From positions 1 through 60,041 of the forward strand of contig CAJTPV010000018.1 of NCBI GenBank assembly GCA_910578505.1: a stretch of 60,041 nt of DNA, written 5' to 3'. A program made the translations under genes and the position numbers. The notes under the pieces were generated by a model, which saw only the letters and a program-made list of their open reading frames with translations, was not told the origin of the DNA and ran no database searches. Shown piece by piece: positions 16,761-25,207 of the stretch; positions within the stretch are counted from its first letter, which is position 1; each line of letters starts with the position of its first letter. The DNA is from an uncultured Oscillospiraceae bacterium (GTDB taxonomy: Bacteria > Bacillota > Clostridia > Oscillospirales > Oscillospiraceae).

Positions 16761-16786
16761 ATATCACCCTGGGAGCAGAATTTCAA
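16758..16786 (-). promoter_or_regulatory. Promoter of the Panacea/PemK operon
   Basis: On the minus strand a -35 TTGAAA (16786-16781) and -10 TATACT (16763-16758) are 17 bases apart, about 50 bases upstream of the antitoxin start. Confidence 0.7.
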
Positions 16787-16854
16787 GAGTCCCTGCCCGG
16801 AAAATGCAAATCATTACATTTTGCCGCATTTGCCCAAACCGCCGCCCGCACGGA

Positions 16855-16883
16855 TTGACTTTACCATTTGGGGGGTGTATAAT
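16855..16883 (+). promoter_or_regulatory. Promoter of the MMPL-GLUG operon
   Basis: TTGACT (16855-16860) and TATAAT (16878-16883) are 17 bases apart, 40 bases before the MMPL start. Confidence 0.8.
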
Positions 16884-16923
16884 GCGGTCATCGGACATTA
16901 TGCAGGGAAAGGAGCCAGTCATC

Positions 16924-19422
16924 TTGGGTGCACCAAAACAGGATACTACTGAGAAACAGAGCCCAATTCAGCGTTTAGCGGCCTTTATCGTAGACAAGCG
17001 AAAGGTCTTTTATCTGCTGTTTATCGGGCTCTCCATTTTTTGCGTTTTTTCATCGGGCTGGGTGGCGGTCAACAACGACCTGACCAGCTACCTGCCGGCG
17101 GAGACGGAAACCCGCCGGGGTCTGACCGCCATGGAGGAGGAGTTCGTCACCTTCGGCGCCAACCGCATCCTGGTGGACAACGTGTCCGCCGCCCAGGCCC
17201 ATGTCCTGCGGGAGCGGCTGGAAGCGGTGGATGGGGTGAAGAGCGTGGAGTTCGACGGCTCGGAGGACTGCTACCAGAACGGCGCGGCCCTCTTCTCCGT
17301 TACATATGACGGCGCGGCGGACGACGATGTCAGCCTGCAGGCCCTGGAGGAAATCAGGACCATGCTGGCGGGGTATGACCTGTATGTCACCGGCGACACC
17401 GGCGCGGACGACTCCGCCAGCCTGGACGCGGAGATGCAGGTGGTCATGGTCATCGCCGTGGTCATCATCCTGCTGGTGCTGCTGTTTACCTCCCACACCT
17501 ACATGGAGATTCCCGTGCTGCTGATGACCTTCGGCATGGCCGCGCTGCTGAACAAGGGGACCAACTTCATCTTCGGCGAGATCTCCTTTGTGTCCAACTC
17601 CGTGGCCGTGGTGCTGCAGCTGGCCCTGGCCATCGACTACGCCATCATCCTCTGCCACCGCTACACCGAGGAGCGGGAGCGGCTGGAGGCCCGGGAGGCG
17701 GTGGTCACCGCCCTGAGCAAGGCCATCCCGGAAATCGCCGGCAGCTCGATGACCACCCTGTCCGGCCTGGGAGCCATGTGCTTTATGCGCTTCGGCATCG
17801 GCAGGGACCTGGGGCTGGTGCTGATGAAGGCCATCGTTCTGAGCCTTCTAAGCGTGTTCACCCTGATGCCCGGCCTGCTGATGAGCTTCAGCGGCCTCAT
17901 TGACCGGACCCACCACCGCAATTTCGTCCCCCAGATCACCGGCTGGGGCCGTCTGGCGGTGAAGACCCGGTTCATTATGCCGCCGCTGTTCGCCCTGCTG
18001 CTGGTGGGCGGCTTCATCTTCTCCGGCAAGTGCCCCTATGTCTACGGGCAGACCACCCTGAGCACCATCCGGGAGAGCGCCTCCCAGGTCGCCCAGCAGA
18101 AGGTGGACGGCACCTTCGGCGGCGCCAACGTCCTGGCCGTGCTGGTGCCCGCCGGGGACTACGAGCAGGAGGGCCGCCTGGCCCGCCGCCTGGAGGAGAT
18201 GCCGGAGGTGGACACGGTGCTGGCCCTGTCCAACGTGGAGGCCATGGACGGCTATGTGCTCACCGACAAGCTGACGCCCCGGCAGTTCGCGGAGCTGACG
18301 GACCTGGACATCGAGGCGGCCCGGCTGCTCTACTCCGCCTACGCCGTCAACGCGGAGACCTACGGCCAGCTGGTCTCCGGCGTGGACAACTATAGCGTGC
18401 CCCTGCTGGACATGTTCCTCTTTGTCTACGACCAGATGCAGGAGGGCTATGTGACCCTGGACAGCGATATGACCGAGACCATCGAGGACCTGCACACCCA
18501 GCTGACCGACGCCCAGCTGCAGCTGAAGGGCGAGAATTACAGCCGCCTGGTGCTCCAGCTGAACCTGCCGGAGGAGAGCCAGGAGACCTTTGCCTTCCTG
18601 GACACCCTCCACCGCGTCATGGCGGAATACTACCCGGAGGACGCCATGCTGGTGGGCAACTCCACCAGCGACTTCGACCTGTCCTCCTCCTTCAGCAACG
18701 ACAACACCCTCATCGGCGTGCTGACCATCGTGTTCGTCATCCTGGTGCTGGTGTTCACCTTCAAATCCGCCGGACTGCCGGTGCTGCTGATCCTGGTCAT
18801 CCAGGGCAGCGTGTGGATCAACTTCTCCTTCCCCTACCTGATGGGGGACAATATGTTCTTCCTCAGCTACCTGGTGGTCAGCTCCATCCAGATGGGCGCG
18901 AATATCGACTACGCTATCGTCATCGCCAACCGGTATACGGACCTGCGCCAGCGGATGCCCCTGAAGGACGCGGTGGTGGAATCCCTCAACGAGGCGTTCC
19001 CCACCATCGTCACCTCCGGCACCATCCTGGCTGCCGCCGGCGTGCTCATCGGGTTCCTCTCCACCACGCCCTCCATCGCCTCCATCGGCGTGTGCCTGGG
19101 CCGGGGCACCATCATCTCCATCTTCCTGGTCATGGGCATCCTGCCCCAGATATTGCTGCTGGGCGACATCATCATCGACAAAACCGCCGTCACCCTGAAG
19201 GCCCGTCTGCCGGTCCAGTCCCACACAGGGAACCTGTATGTGGACGGCCATGTGCGGGGCTATGTCTCCGGCATGGTGGACGCCAGATTTTCCGGCGTGC
19301 TCCACGGCACCATCAACGCCGCCGTGGAGGCCGGGGCCGTACAGCCGGCGGACACAGCCCCGGCGGCGGAGACGGAAGAAGACGCGGAAGATCACGGAAA
19401 GGAGGAGACTGCGCCATGCTGA
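16924..19422 (+). CDS. MMPL/RND-family transporter
   Basis: This is an 832-residue RND-superfamily exporter of the MMPL type with two repeats of about six membrane helices, each preceded by a large extracellular loop. The first helix (VFYLLFIGLSIFCVFSSGW) is near residue 30; the sterol-sensing-like helix block with LALAIDYAIILCHRYTEER and its second-half counterpart MGANIDYAIVIANRYTDLR carry the proton-relay Asp. I start it at TTG 16924, nine bases after AAAGGAG. The cytoplasmic C-terminus contains a Gly/Val repeat (YVDGHVRGYVSGMVDARFSG) resembling a short beta-helix. The stop overlaps the GLUG gene by seven bases. The cargo is unknown, possibly a lipid or surface molecule. Confidence 0.87.
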   Translation: MGAPKQDTTEKQSPIQRLAAFIVDKRKVFYLLFIGLSIFCVFSSGWVAVNNDLTSYLPAETETRRGLTAMEEEFVTFGANRILVDNVSAAQAHVLRERLEAVDGVKSVEFDGSEDCYQNGAALFSVTYDGAADDDVSLQALEEIRTMLAGYDLYVTGDTGADDSASLDAEMQVVMVIAVVIILLVLLFTSHTYMEIPVLLMTFGMAALLNKGTNFIFGEISFVSNSVAVVLQLALAIDYAIILCHRYTEERERLEAREAVVTALSKAIPEIAGSSMTTLSGLGAMCFMRFGIGRDLGLVLMKAIVLSLLSVFTLMPGLLMSFSGLIDRTHHRNFVPQITGWGRLAVKTRFIMPPLFALLLVGGFIFSGKCPYVYGQTTLSTIRESASQVAQQKVDGTFGGANVLAVLVPAGDYEQEGRLARRLEEMPEVDTVLALSNVEAMDGYVLTDKLTPRQFAELTDLDIEAARLLYSAYAVNAETYGQLVSGVDNYSVPLLDMFLFVYDQMQEGYVTLDSDMTETIEDLHTQLTDAQLQLKGENYSRLVLQLNLPEESQETFAFLDTLHRVMAEYYPEDAMLVGNSTSDFDLSSSFSNDNTLIGVLTIVFVILVLVFTFKSAGLPVLLILVIQGSVWINFSFPYLMGDNMFFLSYLVVSSIQMGANIDYAIVIANRYTDLRQRMPLKDAVVESLNEAFPTIVTSGTILAAAGVLIGFLSTTPSIASIGVCLGRGTIISIFLVMGILPQILLLGDIIIDKTAVTLKARLPVQSHTGNLYVDGHVRGYVSGMVDARFSGVLHGTINAAVEAGAVQPADTAPAAETEEDAEDHGKEETAPC

Positions 19423-22400
19423 AAACGATCGGGCAGCGCTGGTGCGCCCTGCTGCTGGCGGCGCTCCTGCTGCTGGGCAGCCTCCCCACCGCCCTGGCGG
19501 CGGAGGGGGCCACGGTGAACGTGTCCTCTGTGGAGGAGCTGCTGCGGGCGGCCAGGCAGTGCTCGCTGGACAGCTGGTCCAGGGGCCGGACGATCGTCCT
19601 GACCGCCGACCTGGATTTGAAGGGGGAGAGCTTTACGCCGTTCCCCATCTTCTGCGGCGTCTTTGACGGGCAGGGCCACACCATCTCCGGCCTGCGGGTG
19701 GCGGAGAGCGGTTCTTCCATGGGCCTCTTCCGCATCCTGCAGGAGGGAGCCGTGGTCCGGGACCTGACGGTGGCCGGTACGGTTGCGCCGTCGGGCAGCG
19801 CCTGCCAGGTGGGCGGCATCGTGGGCGTCAACCACGGCGCTGTGCAGAACTGCACCTTCCGGGGCGTCGTGCAGGGCGAGGGCCAGGTGGGCGGCGTCGT
19901 GGGCATGAACCGGGAGACCGGCCAGGTCTCCGGCTGCACCGCCGAGGGCCAGGTCGCAGGCAGCACCGCCACCGGCGGCATTGCCGGGCAGAACGAGGGC
20001 TCACTGCTCAAGTGCTCCAACAGCGCCGAGGTCAACACCAGCAGTCCGGACGCCTCCGCTCCCCCGGAAAATCTGGACGACGCCCTGGAGCAGATTGGCT
20101 CCAGCGAGGATGCAGCGGGCGGCGAGAGCCTGCTCCCCGGCCACACCGACACCGGCGGCGTGGTGGGGCTGAGCCGCGGCGTGGTGCAGAGCTGCGTCAA
20201 CAACGGGACCGTGGGCTATCCCCACGTGGGCTACAACGTGGGCGGCGTGGCCGGGCGGCAGAGCGGGTATCTCGACCGCTGCGTGAACAACGCCGCCGTC
20301 TATGGGCGCAAGGACGTGGGCGGCATTGTGGGGCAGGCGGAGCCGGATATCACCATCCTGCCCGGCGCACAGCGGCTGGAGCAGCTGCGGGGAGAGCTGG
20401 ACCGCCTGCAGAGCCTCATCGGCCAGTCGGTTACCAGCGCGGACGCCCAGGGGGACCAAATCTCCGATACGCTGTCCAAGCTGGGCGGCTATGCCGGCAG
20501 CGCCAAGGACAGCACCAACATCCTGCTGGACCAGACCGCCGCCTTTGTGGACGGCAATATCCAGCAGGTCAATACCCTCAGCGCCGCTGCCACCGACGCC
20601 CTGGACCGGCTCTCCCCGGCCCTGGACTCCCTGGCAGGTACGTCGGCGCTTATCCAGGATATGTGCGGCAGTCTGGCGGAGGCTGTGGATGCCCTCCAGA
20701 CTGCGGGGAGCATCACCCAGGAGGCGGCGGCGCTGGCACGGCAGGCGCTGGGACGGCTGGAGGATGCCGGCGGCGAGCTGGCGGACGCAGCGGAGGCCAT
20801 GCGCGCAGCCGTCCGGCGGCTGCAGGACGCGGTGATCCATCAGGATGAGGACGCGGCGCGGCGGGCCCTGGCGGAGCTGGCCTCTGCCATGACCCAACTG
20901 TCCGCCGCCCTTGCCCAGGCGTCGGACGCCTGGGCGGCGCTGACGGACGTCGTACACACCGGCATCTTCGACATAGCCGCCCTGCGGCAGCTGCGCACAG
21001 CCCTGGCCGCCATCGGCGAGTCCGCCCGGCAGGCGGCCCAGAGCCTGCTGGGGCTGTCGCAGAACACCGCATTCAACTGGGCCGCGCTGGAGGGAGGCAT
21101 CGCGGCGGCGGGCGCGGCCACAGCCGGCCTGCACAGCGCCGCCCGGCTTCTGACCGATGCCCTGGCGGCCCTGCGGGATGCCGGGGATACGGCGGAGGGT
21201 CTGTCTGCGCCGCTGACGGCGGTGCGGGACGCGCTGCTGGACGCCCTGGATGTGGGCGGGACCATCGGCGGCGGGCTGGAGAGCGCCTTTGCCGGTATGG
21301 AAAACGCCGTGGATACGCTGCGCCGGAACGGGGGCGTCACCTTCGTGACCCTGGGGGACGCCTTCCACGACGCCAGCAGCGGCCTGTATGACGCCGCCGG
21401 CGGCCTGACCAAGGAGCTGGAAAACCTCCACGCCGGCGTGGACAGCGCCAGGAATCAACTGACTGGAAACCTGCAGGCCATCAACCAGCAGACCAGCGTG
21501 GTGGCAAATCTGCTGCTGGACACGATTACGGATATGCAAAACGACGGCGCTTCCATCGTCTCCGACAACTCCGAAGCGGATATGGATTCCATCCGGCAGG
21601 GCAAGATCGCCCAGTGTGTCAACAACGGCGCCGTAGACGGCGACCGCAATGTGGGCGGCGTGGCCGGGGCCATGGCGGTGGAGTACGGCCTGGACCCGGA
21701 GGACGATGTGCAGCGGCTGAGCCTGGGGGCCACCTATGAGACCAGAGCGGCCCTCCAGGCCAACGTCAGCCGGGGGGAGATCACGGGGAAAAAGGACTGC
21801 GTGGGCGGCACGGTGGGCCGCATGGATTTGGGGGCTGTGGCGGGCTGTGAGAGCTACGGCAGCGTGACCAGCAGCGGCGGCGGCTATGTGGGGGGCATTG
21901 CCGGCTGGTCGGAGTCTCTGATTCGGGAGAGCTGTGCAAAATGCGTCCTGTCCGGCCAGGATGACGTGGGCGGCATTGCCGGCTGGGCCACCCGGCTGCA
22001 GGACTGCCGGGCCATTGCCACCATTGCCGGGGGCCGGGCCCGGCTGGGGGCCATTGCCGGGAGCGCGGACCTGGAGGGCGGCGGCATCACCGGCAACCGC
22101 TTTGTGGACACCGGCACGGCGGGGGTGGACGGCGTGAGCTATGAGGGCATGGCGGAGCCGGTGGCCTTTACCGCCCTGCGGGGGGAGCCGGGCATCCCGA
22201 CCGAGTTTCTGACCTTTACCCTGCGGCTGCTGGTGGACGGCCAGGAGCAGGCCCGAATCCCCTTCCAATACGGCCAGAGCCTTGGCGGTATTGCTCTGCC
22301 GGAGGTGCCGGAGCGGGAGGGGTTCTATGGCCGCTGGCCGGCATTTGACACCACCGGCCTGGTCTCCGACGTGACCGTGGAGGCCGTCTATACCCCTGTG

Positions 22401-22874
22401 GCGGCCCTGGTGGCCAGCGGGGAGACCGCGGAGGAAAGCGGCCCGTCCCTGGCGCTGGCGGAGGGACAGTTCACCGAGGAGGCGGCGCTGACGGTCCGGG
22501 CCACCAGCCAGCGCTCCCCCACCGGAGAAGGGGAGGTCTGGAAGCTCACCCTCACCGGTACGGACCTGCCGCCGGACGCGCAGGTGCCCATCCGCCTGCT
22601 GGACCGCACCGGCGGCGGGGCGGTGTGGCAGTATGTGTCCGGCCACTGGCAGCGGATGGACACGGAGAAAAACGGGCAGTATCTGCTGCTGACCATGGAC
22701 GGCCTGTCCGGCGTGTTCTGCGTGACGCCTCCGGAGAGCAGGCAGACGGTGCTGCTGGCGGCGGTGTCAGCGGTGTCATCGTCTCTCGTGCTCCTGCTGC
22801 TGGCGGCAAAGCTGGTCAGGCGGCGGAAGAGGAAACAGGCGGAGAAGGCCGGAGCGGAGGAAAAGCTGCCTTAA
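19416..22874 (+). CDS. Large membrane-anchored GLUG-repeat surface protein
   Basis: This is an exported protein of 1152 residues. A cleavable signal peptide ends near ALA-AEG (about residue 30). GLUG-type repeats (VGGIVGVNHG, VGGVVGMNRE, TGGIAGQNEG, VGGVAGRQSG) fill about 85-310; an Ala/Leu-rich helical region, probably coiled coil, spans about 320-720; a second GLUG block (VGGVAGAM, VGGTVGRM, VGGIAGWS) spans about 730-900. One transmembrane helix near the C-terminus (LLAAVSAVSSSLVLLLLAAK) is followed by an Arg/Lys-rich tail. There is no LPXTG. The ATG overlaps the MMPL stop with GGAGGAG upstream, so both are made together. Adhesin, cell-wall linker or MMPL partner are all possible. Confidence 0.82.
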   Translation: MLKTIGQRWCALLLAALLLLGSLPTALAAEGATVNVSSVEELLRAARQCSLDSWSRGRTIVLTADLDLKGESFTPFPIFCGVFDGQGHTISGLRVAESGSSMGLFRILQEGAVVRDLTVAGTVAPSGSACQVGGIVGVNHGAVQNCTFRGVVQGEGQVGGVVGMNRETGQVSGCTAEGQVAGSTATGGIAGQNEGSLLKCSNSAEVNTSSPDASAPPENLDDALEQIGSSEDAAGGESLLPGHTDTGGVVGLSRGVVQSCVNNGTVGYPHVGYNVGGVAGRQSGYLDRCVNNAAVYGRKDVGGIVGQAEPDITILPGAQRLEQLRGELDRLQSLIGQSVTSADAQGDQISDTLSKLGGYAGSAKDSTNILLDQTAAFVDGNIQQVNTLSAAATDALDRLSPALDSLAGTSALIQDMCGSLAEAVDALQTAGSITQEAAALARQALGRLEDAGGELADAAEAMRAAVRRLQDAVIHQDEDAARRALAELASAMTQLSAALAQASDAWAALTDVVHTGIFDIAALRQLRTALAAIGESARQAAQSLLGLSQNTAFNWAALEGGIAAAGAATAGLHSAARLLTDALAALRDAGDTAEGLSAPLTAVRDALLDALDVGGTIGGGLESAFAGMENAVDTLRRNGGVTFVTLGDAFHDASSGLYDAAGGLTKELENLHAGVDSARNQLTGNLQAINQQTSVVANLLLDTITDMQNDGASIVSDNSEADMDSIRQGKIAQCVNNGAVDGDRNVGGVAGAMAVEYGLDPEDDVQRLSLGATYETRAALQANVSRGEITGKKDCVGGTVGRMDLGAVAGCESYGSVTSSGGGYVGGIAGWSESLIRESCAKCVLSGQDDVGGIAGWATRLQDCRAIATIAGGRARLGAIAGSADLEGGGITGNRFVDTGTAGVDGVSYEGMAEPVAFTALRGEPGIPTEFLTFTLRLLVDGQEQARIPFQYGQSLGGIALPEVPEREGFYGRWPAFDTTGLVSDVTVEAVYTPVAALVASGETAEESGPSLALAEGQFTEEAALTVRATSQRSPTGEGEVWKLTLTGTDLPPDAQVPIRLLDRTGGGAVWQYVSGHWQRMDTEKNGQYLLLTMDGLSGVFCVTPPESRQTVLLAAVSAVSSSLVLLLLAAKLVRRRKRKQAEKAGAEEKLP

Positions 22875-22891
22875 AAAGACCATATCGATAG

Positions 22892-22938
22892 AACACAACA
22901 GGACTTCCCATCGGAACGGAAGTCCTGTTGTGTTTTAC
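22892..22938 (+). terminator. Terminator of the MMPL-GLUG operon
   Basis: A 17-base-pair perfect stem (AACACAACAGGACTTCC / GGAAGTCCTGTTGTGTT) ends in TTTT. It also lies across the stop of the pseudogene on the other strand. Confidence 0.85.
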
Positions 22939-23156
22939 AGCACATGACAGGGAATAAAGCAATTTTGGGCATCGATCGGCGTGACCTGCTCGCACATGCA
23001 GACAATCCCTCCACAGCCTCTTTTCAGCGCCGCTCTGTCCAACAGCGCATACTTCTTCACTTCGCGCTTGTCCGGATTGGCGGATTTCTTGATTTCCAGC
23101 GGATGGATCTCCTGATTTTGCTGGACAAAGACGTACGGCTCTGCTCCGTATCCGGT
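22935..23156 (-). pseudogene. C-terminal remnant of a DUF4143-domain ATPase
   Basis: Translating the minus strand in one frame gives about 73 residues with the hallmark end of AAA ATPases carrying DUF4143: EIHPLEIKKSANPDK, KKYALLDRAALKRG, GGIVCMCE and PIDAQNCFIPCHVL, then TAA. Upstream of about 23156 the frame loses similarity and runs into the end of the dehydratase activase gene. The ATPase part (Walker motifs) is absent, so this is a decayed 3' fragment left by a deletion or rearrangement. It fills most of the 22875-23178 gap. Confidence 0.8.
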
Positions 23157-23178
23157 CCCGCCGGAACGGCGGCGGGGC

Positions 23179-24129
23179 TCAATGTACCCTCGCGCCCCGC
23201 TCGCAGCGGTTCCCCCAGGAGTCGATCAACTCATTCTCCCGATAGACGCAGATGATCTCGCAGTGGTTGGAGCACCCGCCGCAACCGGCCTCCCGGGTGT
23301 GGAAATCCATGTTCTCCACAGCGAAGTCGAACTCCCGCCGGGCGCTGCCCTTCCGGGCCAGGATCGCCACGCCCAGCGCGCCCATCAGGTGGCCGTTGGG
23401 GTCCACAATCACCTTGCAGCCCAAAGTCTCCTCAAAGGCCGCCACAACGCCCTTGTTCTTGCTGACGCCGCCCTGGAACACCACCGGCGAGACGATTTTC
23501 TTCCCCTTGCCCACGTTGTTGAGATAGTTGGCCACCACCGCGTTGCACACGCCGGCGATGATGTCCTCCCGCGGATGGCCCATCTGGATCTTGTGCACCA
23601 GGTCCGACTCGGCAAACACGGTACACCGGGCGGCGATCTGGGTGGGGTGGGTGGAGCGCAGGGCGTACTCGCCGATGTCCTCCACCTCAATGCCCAGCCG
23701 CTTGGCCTGGCTGGAGAGGAACGCCCCTGTCCCCGCCGCGCAGAGGGTGTTCATGGCGTAGTCCACCGCCACGCCGTTTTCCACCAGGATGATCTTGGAG
23801 TCCTGGCCGCCAATCTCCAGGATGGTGCGCACGTCGGGATAAAAGGTGGTGGTGCCCACGGCGTGGGCGGTGATCTCGTTTTTCACCATAGTAGCCCCGA
23901 TGATAGCGCCCACCAGCTTCCGGGCGCTGCCGGTGGCGCCGGTGGCCACGATTTGATAGCGCTCCTTATCAAACTGCTTCTCCAGCAGGCCCACCAGCTC
24001 CTTCACCGCGCCGATGGGATTGCCCTGGGTCCAGATATACTGGCTGGCCAGCAGTTGATTGTTTTGATCAATAATCGCGCCCTTTGTGGAGATGGACCCC
24101 ACATCTATACCGAGATATGCGTGTTCCAA
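23179..24129 (-). CDS. Acyl-CoA dehydratase activase-type ATPase (HgdC/BadF-BcrA family)
   Basis: This is a 316-residue ASKHA-fold ATPase. An N-terminal phosphate loop (GIDVGSISTKGAIID) and GGQDSK are clear. The two cysteines that hold the bridging [4Fe-4S] cluster in HgdC-type archerases are present in LCAAGTGAF and RCTVFAESD. The C-terminus adds a cysteine group CGGCSNHCEIIC (283-294) plus Cys309, which may bind a further cluster. It starts at TTG 24129, one base after the upstream gene ends. It should inject electrons into the HgdB-like partners encoded upstream. The substrate is unknown, and a true CoA-ester dehydratase role is not proven. Confidence 0.85.
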   Translation of the reverse strand: MEHAYLGIDVGSISTKGAIIDQNNQLLASQYIWTQGNPIGAVKELVGLLEKQFDKERYQIVATGATGSARKLVGAIIGATMVKNEITAHAVGTTTFYPDVRTILEIGGQDSKIILVENGVAVDYAMNTLCAAGTGAFLSSQAKRLGIEVEDIGEYALRSTHPTQIAARCTVFAESDLVHKIQMGHPREDIIAGVCNAVVANYLNNVGKGKKIVSPVVFQGGVSKNKGVVAAFEETLGCKVIVDPNGHLMGALGVAILARKGSARREFDFAVENMDFHTREAGCGGCSNHCEIICVYRENELIDSWGNRCERGARVH

Positions 24130-24130
24130 A

Positions 24131-25207
24131 TCAAAGTACCTTCTTTCTCATTTCGATCATATCGTAAAACGCCTCCAGACGGGTCATCAGCCCCACGTCG
24201 CTGGTCTGGGAGTCGTAGGTCAGGTACAGCACCGGAATCTTATAATCCGCGCCGATGGTCTGCAGCACCGGCATCACGTCGATCTCCGGCGTGCAGCCGG
24301 CGGACTTGACATGGACCAGCCCGTCGAAGCCCCGCTCCGCGCACTCCCTGGCGTACCAGATATTGGCCGTGGCGGTGGGGCCCATCTCATAGGTACACAG
24401 GTCCCGGATCTTCACGCCCATATTCTTCTGGCTGCTGTAGTGGAGGAACTGGTGGGTGACGGTCATCCACCGGTACAGCTCCACCCCCATGTCCGCCAGC
24501 TTCTGCTCCAGCTCCAGGTTGGAGAAGGCGTCCATCACTGTGTAGAACTCCCCGACAATGCCCACCCGCAGGGGCCGCAGGGGCTTGTTGAGGGGGATGG
24601 TCTGGAAGGACTGCCGCACGGCCCGGTAGGCGTCCTCGATGTCGGCGCGGGTGTGGGCGGTGTACAGGGCGGTAATAAACCGCTGGTAGGCCGCCTTGTA
24701 CTGCCCGCCGGTGGCGTCAAAGCCGCAGTTCCGGTAATATTCCGCCGTAATCTCGTCCAGATACTCCACCATCCGCAGGGCCTCCATGAATTTCGCCGCA
24801 AATTTCGCCAGATGGAGCTTGGGGTTGATGCGCTTGGCGATCTTGATATACTCCTTCTTCTTCCCCATGTCGTACTCCGACAGGTTGATGAAGTCGAAGC
24901 GGTAGCCCAGGTCGGACAGAATCTGCTCCTGCAGCTCGCCGTAGTACCCCAGGCGGCAGAGGCCATGGACCATCAGCAGGGTGTTGGCCCCGGCCTCCAG
25001 GGCCTCGATCATGCTGCCCAGCGTAATCTTGAAGGGCGTGCAGACAAACTCCGGGCTGTACTTGGCGCCCAGCTCCATGGTCCGCTTGGTAATGGCCGGG
25101 GGCTGGATGCACCGCACGTCCATGGCCTCCTCGAAAATATACCGGAAGGCGCAGTTGTACTCCGCATATCTGGGGAAGGATATCTTTCGCATAAACATGT
25201 CGTCCAT
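24131..25207 (-). CDS. 2-hydroxyacyl-CoA dehydratase-like (HgdB-family) subunit
   Basis: This is a 358-residue protein of the HgdB/CoA-dehydratase D-component superfamily. Conserved cysteines appear in VCTPFKITLG, HGLCRLGYYGE, DLCTYEMGPT and SAGCTPEIDV; in the family such residues hold a [4Fe-4S] cluster at the active site. The ATG shares one base with the stop of the previous gene (TAATG), so translation is coupled. Together with the shorter paralogue upstream and the ATPase downstream it forms a three-protein unit resembling a split version of the large dehydratase-activase-related proteins. Substrate unknown. Confidence 0.82.
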   Translation of the reverse strand: MDDMFMRKISFPRYAEYNCAFRYIFEEAMDVRCIQPPAITKRTMELGAKYSPEFVCTPFKITLGSMIEALEAGANTLLMVHGLCRLGYYGELQEQILSDLGYRFDFINLSEYDMGKKKEYIKIAKRINPKLHLAKFAAKFMEALRMVEYLDEITAEYYRNCGFDATGGQYKAAYQRFITALYTAHTRADIEDAYRAVRQSFQTIPLNKPLRPLRVGIVGEFYTVMDAFSNLELEQKLADMGVELYRWMTVTHQFLHYSSQKNMGVKIRDLCTYEMGPTATANIWYARECAERGFDGLVHVKSAGCTPEIDVMPVLQTIGADYKIPVLYLTYDSQTSDVGLMTRLEAFYDMIEMRKKVL

